Positions 17,089 through 25,898 of a stretch of DNA of 64,000 nucleotides are shown here, piece after piece. Origin of the DNA: JBBSJZ01 sp041739875 (lineage in GTDB: Bacteria > Planctomycetota > Planctomycetia > Pirellulales > Pirellulaceae); assembly GCA_041739875.1 (NCBI GenBank), contig JBGSNA010000226.1, forward strand, positions 1-64,000. The letters run 5' to 3'. The notes beneath the pieces were generated by a model that was given only the letters and a program-made list of their open reading frames with translations, had not been told where the DNA came from and searched no databases. The first letter of the stretch is position 1. Each line of letters starts with the position of its first letter. The position numbers were made by a program, and so were the translations under genes.

Positions 17089-17727
17089 TCACTCAGATTC
17101 GCTGGAGGTTGCCGGTTCTGCCGGTTCGGCAATGTACGCGGGCCAAGGCGAAATCTCTCGGCCTTCGGGGCCTTTGGACGACGAGCCTGGGTCGCTCCCT
17201 CGCAAGCTAGCGACGTACGCCGCGACGAGGACTCGCTCGTTCTGTTGCAGTTTGGATTTCCAAGCCGGCATCGCACCGGCAGCAGCACCGTTGTTGACGA
17301 TCGTATAGATGTCGGTGATCGACTTGACGTTCTTAAAAGCTTCGTCAGTCAAGTTTGGACCCACCATGCCACCACCGGTCGGTCCGTGACAAGAAACGCA
17401 ATTGGTTTTGAAGACACTCTGTCCGACTCGCAACCAACTCGGTTCGGCCAAGAACTTGACGAGCGTTTGTTCATCCCCATTCAATTCACCTATTTCCGCG
17501 AACTGTAATCTTGCGTTGTTCGCAACCGAGGCTCCATGCAAGTCGGCTAGCGTGCGTCCCTCGGCACCAAAGTGGTAGAACGCCCAATAAGGAAACGAGA
17601 ACAGCATCGTCGCCAAAAACATCCACTTCCAAGCACTTGGAATCGGATTGTCGTCGACAAGGATGCCGTCGTTGCTTTCGAAGACATCCGGCAAATGTTT
17701 GATGGATGGGTCGTTGGAGTTATTCAT
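17089..17727 (-). CDS. ccoP: CcoP-like cytochrome c subunit of the cbb3-type oxidase, one haem c
   Basis: This 212-residue protein begins with a cytosolic tail carrying the CcoP/FixP signature DGILVDDNPIPSAWKWMF (about 20-37). One transmembrane helix (34-52) and a single cytochrome c domain follow, with CVSCH at 110-114 and a likely axial Met153 in GAMPAW. Classical CcoP has two CxxCH motifs and about 300 residues; only one is present here, so one electron-transfer haem is missing. The ATG lies within the end of ccoQ, overlapping by 8 bases. The acidic, proline-rich C-terminus may be a periplasmic tail. Family assignment is confident; whether it still accepts electrons from the usual cytochrome c is unknown. 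Confidence 0.9.
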   Translation of the reverse strand: MNNSNDPSIKHLPDVFESNDGILVDDNPIPSAWKWMFLATMLFSFPYWAFYHFGAEGRTLADLHGASVANNARLQFAEIGELNGDEQTLVKFLAEPSWLRVGQSVFKTNCVSCHGPTGGGMVGPNLTDEAFKNVKSITDIYTIVNNGAAAGAMPAWKSKLQQNERVLVAAYVASLRGSDPGSSSKGPEGREISPWPAYIAEPAEPATSSESE

Positions 17728-17899
17728 CTCGCGGATCCTCTACATGATCGGACAAAGCAATGGACGCAAATCGCTCCGCACTGCTTGGACTCAGTTTAGT
17801 CACAGCGTAAATCATCAAAGCAAACCCAAACGCAAACAGTCCCAACGCCCCAATGGCGAAGAAGTTGTAATCGATCGAATGGAAAAATTTGTGAAGCAT
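17720..17899 (-). CDS. ccoQ: CcoQ/FixQ-like small membrane subunit
   Basis: A 59-residue frame starts with ATG at 17897-17899 and reads MLHKFFHSIDYNFFAIG, then a single hydrophobic helix (about 14-32) and a polar acidic tail ending EDPRDE. Size, topology and position between ccoNO and ccoP fit CcoQ, the small subunit that stabilises the association of CcoP with CcoNO. Sequence conservation of CcoQ is poor, so the call rests mainly on context. Its TAA lies inside the start of ccoP, so the two are probably coupled. Confidence 0.75.
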   Translation of the reverse strand: MLHKFFHSIDYNFFAIGALGLFAFGFALMIYAVTKLSPSSAERFASIALSDHVEDPRDE

Positions 17900-17950
17900 G
17901 GAAAATTGCTAAGTAGAAACGTTGCTAACGAGAACGAGAAACAATGTGTC

Positions 17951-17969
17951 CCAACGATCCATTCGTTGG
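17951..17969. other. Small hairpin between ccoNO and ccoQ
   Basis: CCAACGA, TCCAT, TCGTTGG form a 7-bp stem in the 113-base gap after ccoNO. There is no T-run. It could stabilise the upstream message or set subunit ratios. Confidence 0.35.
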
Positions 17970-18012
17970 TGAACAGCGAGATTTCGTGTGATGTGATTCT
18001 CGCACCGAAGTC

Positions 18013-20412
18013 TCAGACATCCGAAGTGTCAGCTGCTGGGGAATTAACCGCGGGAGTCGTGGGGTCTGCAACCGGCGGCGATTCGCTTCGTGCTGGCGCT
18101 TCATCGGGTGCTGGTTTTGCAAGATCGACTCCGAGTCGCTGCAAATACGCGATCAAGGCGACGGCTTGCGTGTCAAACACGAAGAGCGGCTCTTTGCCAA
18201 TACCACGCCGAACAAGCACTGGTCCGCCTTGCGATACGATTTCCGCAGCAACCGCCTCTGCTTGCTTGCGGGCGATGTCCGCTGAGTCGTCTAGTTGAAA
18301 GTCATAGTTTGCACCAAGCGTTTTTGCAGCACGCACTCGATCTTCGATTTTCGTGAAGTCCATTTCGGTAACCAGTAAATGTTCGAAGGTCGGCATGACG
18401 CTTCCCGGCGTCGCGAGCTGTGGGCTCTCCAGGTGCTGCCAATGCCAAATGCTTGGTTGTTTTCCGCCTTCGCGAGCCAAATCAGGACCAATACGACGAC
18501 TGCCCCACTGCGTCGGATGGTCGTAGACGAACTCACCTGCCTGGCTGAACTCGCCGTATCTCAGGGTCTCTGCAAGAATCGGCCGAACTTGTTGGCTGTG
18601 ACAATGAAAGCAGCCTTCGCTGACATAGATATCTCGCCCAGCTAGCTCCAGCGGCGTGTAAGGGGTGACGCTGCCAATCGTTGGCACGCTGCCTCGAATC
18701 AGGAACATCGGCAACATTTCAAGCATGCTGCCACCGACAATGACGATGACCACGAGCATCGTAAACGTCCCCGGGAGCCGCTCCCATCGTCGATGCCAAC
18801 GCAGTTGAGTCCAGACGTCTAGCTTCTTTGCGGCGTCAAGAACTGGAACGGTTTCAAGCGTCGACGATACGTTGGGTTCCATTGGCTCCGACATCGCGAT
18901 CAACGGTCGCGCGGAATACACGGGGACGTCGTACGTTGCCGGCCGCGTCATCCACGTCATCAAGTAGTTAGTCGTCATCAAAACGAACCCAAAGAGGTAC
19001 AACGCTCCGCCGATCAAGCTTGCCCAACGAAACTTCGCGAGCGGTTGGACCGTCGTGATGAAGTCTGGGTAAGTCAGACGGCCCGTGTCATCTAGCTCAA
19101 GCAACATGCTGCTTTGCATCATCCCCGCAAGGTACAGCGGAAGGATGCACGCCAACACAGCGACGGTCGAGATCCAAAAATGTGCTGAGGCCAACTTGGT
19201 GCTCCACAACTTCGTCTGGAAGAGTCGTGGTGCGAGCCAATAAACCATGCCGAAGGTCATCATTCCGTTCCAACCGAGCGCTCCGGCATGCACGTGGGCG
19301 ATTGTCCAGTCCGTGTATTGGCCCAGTCCATTGATTGACTTGATGCTAAACAGCGAGCCTTCCACTGCACTCAGCCCATAAAATACCAATCCCACAACAA
19401 AGAACTTCAGCACCGGGTCGGTGCCGACTCTCTTCCAAGCACCCCGCAGCGTCAAGAAGCCATTGATCAAGCCGCCCCACAAAGGCATCCAAAGCATGAC
19501 ACCAAACAACATGCCAAGCGTGCTCGCCCACTCCGGCAAACTGGTGTAGTGCAGATGATGTGGACCAGCCAGCACAAAGAGAATCACCAACGACCAAAAG
19601 TGCACAATCGCAAGCTTATAGCTGTATACCGGCCGCTCAGCCGCTTTGGGTAAAAAATAGTACATCAATCCGAGAAAGGGCACCGTAAGCAGAAAGGCCA
19701 TCGCATTCTCGCCATACCACCACTGCATGAACGCATCTTGCACGCCTGCGTAAACGGAATAGCTTTTCGCGGGGCTGATCGGAAAGACAAGGTTGTTCAG
19801 CACATGGATCACGGACACACAGACGATGGTCGCAAGATAGAACCACAACGAGAGGTACAGATGGCGTTCGCGGCGATTAGCCAATGTCATCAAGAAGTTG
19901 ACGCCAAAAAACAAAATCCAGACGACCGCGATGGCAATGTCGATCGGCCATTCCAACTCAGCAAACTCGCGACCTTGTGTCATCCCTAGCGGCAAGGTGG
20001 CTGCGGCAGCAACGATAATCAGCTGCCATCCACAAAAGTGCAACCAGCTCAGTGTTCTGCTCCACATCGGGGCTTTGCACAGTCTTTGGGTGCTGTAATA
20101 GATTGCAGCGAAGATCGCGTTGCCGGCAAATGCAAATATCCCCACGCTGGTGTGCACGGGGCGCAAGCGACCGAACGTTGCATATTCCGCGTACGGTCCC
20201 AGGTCAAAAAACAACTTCGGCAGCACCAGCAGTACCGCAGCGACTAGACCCACGAGTGTTGCTAACAGTCCCCACAGGAGCGTTGCCGTTGCAAAATAAC
20301 GCACAATGGAATCGTCATAGCTGAAGCGGTCGACTTGGGCCACCGAAGCAAAGTGATCCGCTGCTGGGCCATCGGAGTGAGGTGTGTTGGAATCGCGGGC
20401 AACAGTCGCCAT
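18013..20412 (-). CDS. ccoNO: Fused CcoN-CcoO subunit of a cbb3-type haem-copper oxidase, CuB ligand replaced by Glu
   Basis: This 799-residue fusion has a CcoN domain (about 30-490, twelve or more helices) joined through a linker to a CcoO domain (about 540-760) with one membrane anchor and the haem c motif CFHCH at 601-605. In CcoN, His87 (low-spin haem), His285-His286 (CuB pair in GPHHLHYT), His373 and His375 (HVH) and Glu351 are present. The remaining CuB ligand, His in the family motif QWWYGHNAV, is Glu235 here (QWWYGENAM; codon GAG at 19708-19710). This may abolish normal copper binding or point to different chemistry. It heads a leftward operon with ccoQ and ccoP. GAGAGA lies upstream of the ATG. 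Fusion of N and O is unusual outside planctomycetes. Confidence 0.93.
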   Translation of the reverse strand: MATVARDSNTPHSDGPAADHFASVAQVDRFSYDDSIVRYFATATLLWGLLATLVGLVAAVLLVLPKLFFDLGPYAEYATFGRLRPVHTSVGIFAFAGNAIFAAIYYSTQRLCKAPMWSRTLSWLHFCGWQLIIVAAAATLPLGMTQGREFAELEWPIDIAIAVVWILFFGVNFLMTLANRRERHLYLSLWFYLATIVCVSVIHVLNNLVFPISPAKSYSVYAGVQDAFMQWWYGENAMAFLLTVPFLGLMYYFLPKAAERPVYSYKLAIVHFWSLVILFVLAGPHHLHYTSLPEWASTLGMLFGVMLWMPLWGGLINGFLTLRGAWKRVGTDPVLKFFVVGLVFYGLSAVEGSLFSIKSINGLGQYTDWTIAHVHAGALGWNGMMTFGMVYWLAPRLFQTKLWSTKLASAHFWISTVAVLACILPLYLAGMMQSSMLLELDDTGRLTYPDFITTVQPLAKFRWASLIGGALYLFGFVLMTTNYLMTWMTRPATYDVPVYSARPLIAMSEPMEPNVSSTLETVPVLDAAKKLDVWTQLRWHRRWERLPGTFTMLVVIVIVGGSMLEMLPMFLIRGSVPTIGSVTPYTPLELAGRDIYVSEGCFHCHSQQVRPILAETLRYGEFSQAGEFVYDHPTQWGSRRIGPDLAREGGKQPSIWHWQHLESPQLATPGSVMPTFEHLLVTEMDFTKIEDRVRAAKTLGANYDFQLDDSADIARKQAEAVAAEIVSQGGPVLVRRGIGKEPLFVFDTQAVALIAYLQRLGVDLAKPAPDEAPARSESPPVADPTTPAVNSPAADTSDV

Positions 20413-20813
20413 CGTGACGTTTCTCTCGGATCGTAATTCGGTGATGCGGATGAAGTCATCGGCAACGAACGACGAGACGCAAACACTCGTAGCGGTTCCC
20501 CAACCAGAGCTTCACGCCAATTTCTTTTCGCGTTGCACCAATGCAGTTACATTCGTGCCACCCTGGCCAACATCACAATCCAACGTTCAGTCGCTCATGC
20601 AGAGCGAGTCTTCCGCCAATCTTGCTCAGTCAAAGTCAGGGGTGGCATGGACTGGTCCGACAAGCTTACTTGAAGCGTGCTTATACGCACATCAGTCACG
20701 CGAGCATGATAGTGTTTTTGTCGTCGCTGCGTATCCGCCAAACCGTTTTGCGTGGCGATCGGCCGCAGTCGTGCAATTTGACGTAATTTGCGGCGTCTCA
20801 GAGTCGCCAGGGG

Positions 20814-20848
20814 CAGGAAATTCTGTCTTCAAGGGACAGAATTTCCTG
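20814..20848. repeat. Perfect 14-bp-stem palindrome, REP-like
   Basis: CAGGAAATTCTGTC and GACAGAATTTCCTG are exact inverted repeats around the loop TTCAAGG. The right side reads GGGACAG, a motif common in repetitive extragenic palindromes linked to TnpA-REP (RAYT) transposases. A stray REP copy is my preferred reading; no such transposase is in the window. Confidence 0.7.
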
Positions 20849-20883
20849 AGCAATAGTCGCTGCGTTCGTTGACGCCGGGGCCG

Positions 20884-20909
20884 GTCGTAAAGATCAGTCG
20901 TAAAGATCA
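20884..20909. repeat. Perfect 13-bp tandem duplication
   Basis: GTCGTAAAGATCA occurs twice without a gap. Confidence 0.9.
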
Positions 20910-20925
20910 ACCGGGAAAACGAATT

Positions 20926-20960
20926 AAGCTTCCAGTCTGCAAGCTTCCAGTCAGCAAGCC
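20926..20960. repeat. 15-bp tandem duplication with partial third copy
   Basis: AAGCTTCCAGTCTGC is followed by AAGCTTCCAGTCAGC and AAGCC, just downstream of the end of the secreted-protein gene. Confidence 0.85.
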
Positions 20961-21004
20961 TCTTGCCGTAAACCTTTGGCCAACGGTCTCAGGTCAAAAT
21001 CGTC

Positions 21005-22099
21005 CTAAGGAAGCTCGATCGTCTGGAGTTGTGTCTTACCATCGGCGTCGCGGGTGACGATCGAGGCATGTTTCTCGTCATAGCGAGCCATTTGTTCGAC
21101 GCCCTTGAGCGACGTGATCGTTTCGAAGGACTGGCCCGCTGTTCCTCCGCCGCCAACTGGTTCGGTGAGTCCAGGATTCTTCTCCACGTCGGCGAGACTG
21201 ACTTTCATCACGCCACGAGCACTGTTGCTGATCAACAGAAACTTGTCGGTGCCTTGCTCATAGGAGATCATGTCGAGCGGTTGATTGCGGTTGCCGAGTT
21301 CTGCAAGCGTTTTGCCTCTCAGCTTTTCCTGTTGGCCCATTTTTGCAATTGGAAACGCAACAAGGGGTGTGCAAGTGAATCCTGCGAGTACGCTTGGTTG
21401 ACCATCGATGGTCATCGTGACGAATGCTCGGATCGCTGGATCGCTTTCAACGCGACCGTGCGCTGCGTGATAAAGCTCGACATTAGTGAGGATGGTTTCT
21501 TCGGAGAACGGATAGGGAATCTCCATCACGCTTGATGGCGCCTTCGTTGCTGTTAATCCGGATACGAGAACTTTGCCATCGAAGAACGACAAGTCGGTAA
21601 TCGATTCAGCTCGCAGGTTTTTTTGTCGACGTCCTTCTCCCGAGACTTTGTTTTCTGGAGCATTGGGAAGCGACTTCTTGGAATGAGCCACTTTGTCTAA
21701 ATTCAGCTTCGTGATTTCGCCTTTGGGGCTGATTCGCACCAAGTGCGTGGAGTCGCCCACGGACAGCGACAAGAAGACGTTACCAGTGACTTCATTTACC
21801 GTCATGTCGCCAATTTTAATTTGGCTTGCGTCCGCACCGAGCGATTTGGCGAGTTCAGCGCCGAGATCGTCGATCTGTGGTCCGGCACCCGCGTGCGTTG
21901 CGTTGCCGTCTTCCGTATCGATGGCATAAATCGCAGCTCCCATCGGATCACCCACGATCAAAACGCCGGAATCCGTCATCGCTAGCGGGCCCGCCGATTG
22001 GAGCTCCACAGGCCCTAGTTGAAGGTCAGCGGCAAACGTCGGGACGCCTGCGACCGTTGCAACGGACGCAAATAACAGGAAAAATCTCTTCATCGCCAT
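21005..22099 (-). CDS. Secreted protein of unknown function, probable beta-propeller
   Basis: This 364-residue protein has a signal peptide (MAMKRFFLLFASVATVAGV, with probable cleavage after PTFAA). The mature part has repeated short beta-strand segments with alternating Gly/Asp turns, such as GVLIVGDPMGAAIYAIDTED, GNVFLSLSVGDSTHLVRI, and KFLLISNSARGVMKVSLAD, which suggests a propeller of the kind found in secreted planctomycete proteins. No catalytic motif is recognised. GAGGAA lies about 8 bases before the ATG. It is a single leftward gene; its stop is followed by tandem duplications. It is probably periplasmic or exported. Confidence 0.7.
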   Translation of the reverse strand: MAMKRFFLLFASVATVAGVPTFAADLQLGPVELQSAGPLAMTDSGVLIVGDPMGAAIYAIDTEDGNATHAGAGPQIDDLGAELAKSLGADASQIKIGDMTVNEVTGNVFLSLSVGDSTHLVRISPKGEITKLNLDKVAHSKKSLPNAPENKVSGEGRRQKNLRAESITDLSFFDGKVLVSGLTATKAPSSVMEIPYPFSEETILTNVELYHAAHGRVESDPAIRAFVTMTIDGQPSVLAGFTCTPLVAFPIAKMGQQEKLRGKTLAELGNRNQPLDMISYEQGTDKFLLISNSARGVMKVSLADVEKNPGLTEPVGGGGTAGQSFETITSLKGVEQMARYDEKHASIVTRDADGKTQLQTIELP

Positions 22100-22483
22100 C
22101 GTAAATTCCTCGGACTATGTGGTGGTGACGTGCATCCCGATCGAAAAACCAACATTCGATCGGCCAAACCTGCCATCAACATATCGCCGGTCCACTCGTT
22201 TGGGCAACATTTTCATGGGGCTTGCCGTAAAATCAATCTTTTGACTTGAACCTCGAACACCATACGGCGCCTTGGCCCGTCCGGTACAATGCAGAGCCGA
22301 TAAGCAAACCTGATGCTGGCAATCCAAGTCGTTTTCGTTGCCGTGTCAGAACCCGTTCGATAGTGACTGGATCTACCCCTCCACCAACCTGCCACGGTTT
22401 TGTTCGTGCCGCGATCCAAATCTTGCCTCGTTCGAGTCTGCATTGATCGAGTCCGCATTCACGTCGTTCTTGTTCGTGACGTG
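22100..22483. other. 384-base divergent spacer
   Basis: It lies between the leftward secreted-protein gene and the rightward second MoxR array and should hold both promoters. Frames open here on both strands show no family features, and I see no clear promoter box or repeat. Confidence 0.5.
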
Positions 22484-24997
22484 ATGATCGTCGCGTGGCT
22501 TGCGATCTTGGTGTCACAATCAACAGGGTTGGTTGCCGCCGACTTTGCGTCCGCGGAGAAGTTATTCTTGGTTGGCGATTATTCCCAGGCCGAGAGAATC
22601 GCTTCGCAAGAAGTCGAAAATGGCGTCTGGAATGAACAGTGGTCGAAGCTGTTGATTCGTTGCCAATTGACCCGGGGAGCTTACCCTGAGTCGCTCGCAA
22701 CTTACGAAAAAGCGATTGCGCGTTATTCGAGCAGCCTCTCACTGCGGCTGCTCGGTCGAGACGTCTTGCGAATGAACGGGTTAAGTGATCGGGCGAATGA
22801 AGAAGCGGCGTCCATCATGCAAACGTTGCAACGCTCGCCGACACGCTATCTCAGTCGTGAGAATATGGTCGCCGCCGGACGTTATTTTGCCGATCAAGGT
22901 GAGGATGCTCGCCAAGTCCTTGAGCTGTTCTATGACCGTGTTCGCAAAGTGGATCCAAACTTTGTCGACGCGTACATTGCGACCGCTGAGTTAGCGCTGA
23001 GCAAAGGCGACTTTCGTGTTGCTGCCGAAACGCTTGCAACCGCAACGAAGCTGGCTCCAGACAACCCGGACATCGCGTACCTGGCTTATCAAGCATGGCA
23101 GCAAAGTGATGCCAAGCGAGCAGCCGTTGAGCTGGAACGAGCGATTGAATTGAATCCCCATCACGTTCCAAGTTTGTTGTTCCAGGTCGATCGTTTAATC
23201 GACCGAGAGCAATATGACGAGGCTCGAGAGAAAATCTCGCAAGTTCTCGGGGTGAATGTTCACCAGTGGGAAGCATGGTGTTACCTTGCGGTGCTGGCAC
23301 ACTTGGATGGCAAATTTGAGTTCGAGAAGCTCATGCGAGCTGCAGCCCTGAGCACTTGGGCTGAGAATCCCGGTGTTGACTTCCTCATCGGCAGCAAGTT
23401 GTCGGATAAATATCGATTTGCCGAAGGCGCCGAGTACCAACGTCAATCACTCACATTCAATCCAAATTTTCATCGAGCAAGTTTTCAACTCGCTCAAGAC
23501 CTGTTGCGTCTCGGGTTTGACGATGTGGGCTGGGAATTGGCGGATAAAGTTTCCAGCGACGATCCGTATAATGTGGTGGCGCACAACCTCGTCACGTTAC
23601 ATGATGAGCTTCAAAAATTCAGTGTCATTTCACAGGACGACATTTACCTGCGTATGGAACCCACCGAAGCGACCGTCTATGGCGATCAAGTCATTGAGCT
23701 TCTGGTTGATGCCAAGCGGGTGTTGTGCGAAAAATACGCTTTGCAATCGAACGAACCGATTTACGTCGAGATTTTTCCAGCTCAAAAAGACTTCGCGATT
23801 CGCACATTTGGATTGCCTGGTGGTGACGGGTTTCTCGGTGTGTGTTTTGGGCGCGTCGTGACAGCGAACAGCCCCGCATCGCAAGGCCCGCGACCTTCGA
23901 ACTGGCAAAGTGTTCTGTGGCACGAGTTTTGTCACGTCATCACACTCGGCAAAACTCGCAATCGGATGCCGCGTTGGCTGAGTGAAGGCATTTCGGTTTA
24001 CGAGGAACGCCAGCGGAATCCGACGTGGGGCGAGCACATGTCGCCACGCTATCGCCAAATGATCTTGGGACCCGAGTTGACGCCGGTGAGCCAATTGAGT
24101 GGCGCGTTCTTGAGCCCGCCATCGCCCATGCATTTACAGTTCGCGTATTACGAGTCATCGCTGGTGATCGAGTTTCTCGTCGGCAAGTATGGCATCCATC
24201 GATTGCGGGACATACTCGACGCATTGGGTGACGGATTACCGACTGATTCAGCATTCGAACGCTCGATCGGATCGATGCAGCGACTTGATGTGGAGTTTGC
24301 GGAGTACGCCAGGAATCTTGCACTTGGTTTCGCACCTCGAGCCGATTGGACGAGCCGAGTTTCTGAGAAGCCGTCTCTTGACGAGCTGCATGGATGGTCG
24401 CTCGCCTATCCGACAAACTACGACGTGTTGTGGCAACTTGCCAAGACGCAAATTGCACAACGAAAGTATGCGGAGGCGAAACAATCGCTCGAGCGACTCG
24501 TGGAAATGAATGTCGTCGGTGGCAGCCGTGATGGTGTCTTGGAACAGCTGGCGAGCGTCTACCACGAACTCGGCGAAACGGATGCGGAGCTGGTTACGCT
24601 TCGTGAAGTCGTTGAAGTGAGCAGCGACGCTTTGCCGGCGCTGGAGCGATTGATCGAGCATGCACGCGAGCAAGAAGATTGGGCTGAAGTCGCGAGTCTC
24701 GCTGCGCAAGTGCTGGCCATTCATCCGCTTCGTCCACTCGGGCATCATGCGCTCGCCCAAGCGGGCAAGAATATGGATCGAGCGGATTGGGTGGCTCGTG
24801 GAACGTCGGCCCTTTTGCAGTTGGAACCGATCGACGAAGCAGGGTTGAATTACCAACTCGCCGACGCATTGGCGACGCTCGGCCGTCCGGAAGAAGCAAA
24901 AACGCATGTTCTTCGCGCTTTAGCTGATGCGCCGCGATACCGAGCGGCTCATCGGTTGTTGTATCAGTTAACCGGTGATGTCACTGATGAAAAATAA
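22484..24997 (+). CDS. Secreted TPR protein with gluzincin (peptidase MA) domain
   Basis: This 837-residue protein has a signal peptide (MIVAWLAILVSQSTGLVAA) followed by about ten TPR-like repeats. A peptidase-MA-type metalloprotease domain comes next: zinc motif HEFCH at 480-484 with the third ligand Glu501 in PRWLSEGISVYEE. More TPR repeats follow to the C-terminus. It should be an extracytoplasmic zinc peptidase on a TPR scaffold; the substrate is unknown. The ATG at 22484 was chosen because the signal peptide begins there; there is no clear ribosome binding site, and a GTG lies directly before it. The gene opens the second MoxR array and its 3-prime end overlaps the DUF4159 gene. Confidence 0.85.
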   Translation: MIVAWLAILVSQSTGLVAADFASAEKLFLVGDYSQAERIASQEVENGVWNEQWSKLLIRCQLTRGAYPESLATYEKAIARYSSSLSLRLLGRDVLRMNGLSDRANEEAASIMQTLQRSPTRYLSRENMVAAGRYFADQGEDARQVLELFYDRVRKVDPNFVDAYIATAELALSKGDFRVAAETLATATKLAPDNPDIAYLAYQAWQQSDAKRAAVELERAIELNPHHVPSLLFQVDRLIDREQYDEAREKISQVLGVNVHQWEAWCYLAVLAHLDGKFEFEKLMRAAALSTWAENPGVDFLIGSKLSDKYRFAEGAEYQRQSLTFNPNFHRASFQLAQDLLRLGFDDVGWELADKVSSDDPYNVVAHNLVTLHDELQKFSVISQDDIYLRMEPTEATVYGDQVIELLVDAKRVLCEKYALQSNEPIYVEIFPAQKDFAIRTFGLPGGDGFLGVCFGRVVTANSPASQGPRPSNWQSVLWHEFCHVITLGKTRNRMPRWLSEGISVYEERQRNPTWGEHMSPRYRQMILGPELTPVSQLSGAFLSPPSPMHLQFAYYESSLVIEFLVGKYGIHRLRDILDALGDGLPTDSAFERSIGSMQRLDVEFAEYARNLALGFAPRADWTSRVSEKPSLDELHGWSLAYPTNYDVLWQLAKTQIAQRKYAEAKQSLERLVEMNVVGGSRDGVLEQLASVYHELGETDAELVTLREVVEVSSDALPALERLIEHAREQEDWAEVASLAAQVLAIHPLRPLGHHALAQAGKNMDRADWVARGTSALLQLEPIDEAGLNYQLADALATLGRPEEAKTHVLRALADAPRYRAAHRLLYQLTGDVTDEK

Positions 24998-25835
24998 ACG
25001 CTTCGTTGCTCTGTGTGCCCTGTGCCTTCTTGGCGCTGGGGTTACTGCTGCGCTGGCCCAGCGTGGTCGTTTTCGCGGTGATTATGAAAATGCTGGCCGC
25101 AATGGTGTGCCTGACTGGGAAATTGAGCCCGGTTTTCCCGGCGATGTGTTCACGTTCGTGCGTATCAAATACGACTCTTACGGCGGATACGGCCGCGGTG
25201 GTGGCGGGTGGGCAACGGATTGGCGTGACAGCGACCTGAACTTTTCGTTGCGATTGCAACAGCTGACGACGCTCAAGGTCAATCCAGAGCCCATTATTTT
25301 GGAGCTGACCGATGACAGATTATTCGACTATCCGTTCATTTACATCATCGAACCAGGTGCGTTGATCTTTAGTGAGCCGGAGGTCGAGGCATTGCGTCGC
25401 TATTGCTTCAACGGAGGGTTCCTGATGGTGGATGACTTTTGGGGTGATGCCCAATACGAGAATCTGGCGGAACAACTAGACCGTGTGTTTCCCGATCGCA
25501 AACCGATCGAAGTTCCACTTGAACACGAAATTTTTCAATGTGTGTACCCTCTCAAGGAGAAGCCACAGGTCCCATCAATCCATCGTGCTGGGCGAAGCTT
25601 TGGCGGTCAGGTTCAAACTTGGGAGGACACGTATGATGGTTCGGACAATAGCGTTCCGCACTACCGCGGGATTTTTGATGACGAAGGCCGCATCATGGTG
25701 TTTATCTGTCACAATACCGACCTTGGCGACGGTTGGGAACGCGAAGGCGAAGATCGCTGGTACTTCGAAGAATTTTCCGTCAAGAAAGCCTACCCGATGG
25801 GCATCAACATCGTGACATACGCGATGACGCACTAG
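24987..25835 (+). CDS. Secreted DUF4159 protein
   Basis: This protein is about 282 residues, with a signal peptide (MKNKRFVALCALCLLGAGV, cleavage near ALAQ). The DUF4159 domain shows LFDYPFIYIIEPG, then a conserved turn GGFLMVDDFWGD at about 145-156 and a C-terminal GINIVTYAM. DUF4159 has a glutamine-amidotransferase-like fold without known activity and often occurs with MoxR/BatA arrays. The reading frame is also open from GTG 24975 and ATG 24978; the ATG at 24987 gives the cleanest signal peptide. All choices overlap the end of the TPR-peptidase gene, so the two are probably translationally coupled. The Gly/Tyr-rich stretch after residue 50 is odd and may be flexible. Confidence 0.85.
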   Translation: MKNKRFVALCALCLLGAGVTAALAQRGRFRGDYENAGRNGVPDWEIEPGFPGDVFTFVRIKYDSYGGYGRGGGGWATDWRDSDLNFSLRLQQLTTLKVNPEPIILELTDDRLFDYPFIYIIEPGALIFSEPEVEALRRYCFNGGFLMVDDFWGDAQYENLAEQLDRVFPDRKPIEVPLEHEIFQCVYPLKEKPQVPSIHRAGRSFGGQVQTWEDTYDGSDNSVPHYRGIFDDEGRIMVFICHNTDLGDGWEREGEDRWYFEEFSVKKAYPMGINIVTYAMTH

Positions 25836-25898
25836 TTTTTGCCTACCAAGCCAATCGGCTGTTTTTGTTAGTCCACTTCTATCATCAAGACGATCTGC

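Larger units (their letters stand above)
20413..21004. other. 592-base spacer upstream of ccoNO
   Basis: No convincing gene. Open frames here are antisense to the ccoNO start or run through the hairpin at 20814. The spacer holds that long hairpin and two tandem duplications (20884-20909 and 20926-20960). The part next to 20412 should carry the ccoNO promoter; I found no clear FNR-type TTGAT-N4-ATCAA site. Confidence 0.65.

Noticed and set aside
20384..20872. 162-residue plus-strand open frame upstream of ccoNO
   Set aside because: It is antisense to the ccoNO start, runs through the REP-like hairpin and has no family features or ribosome binding site.
22233..22742. 169-residue minus-strand open frame at the start of the second array
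   Set aside because: It overlaps the TPR-peptidase signal peptide region and spacer; no recognisable motif.
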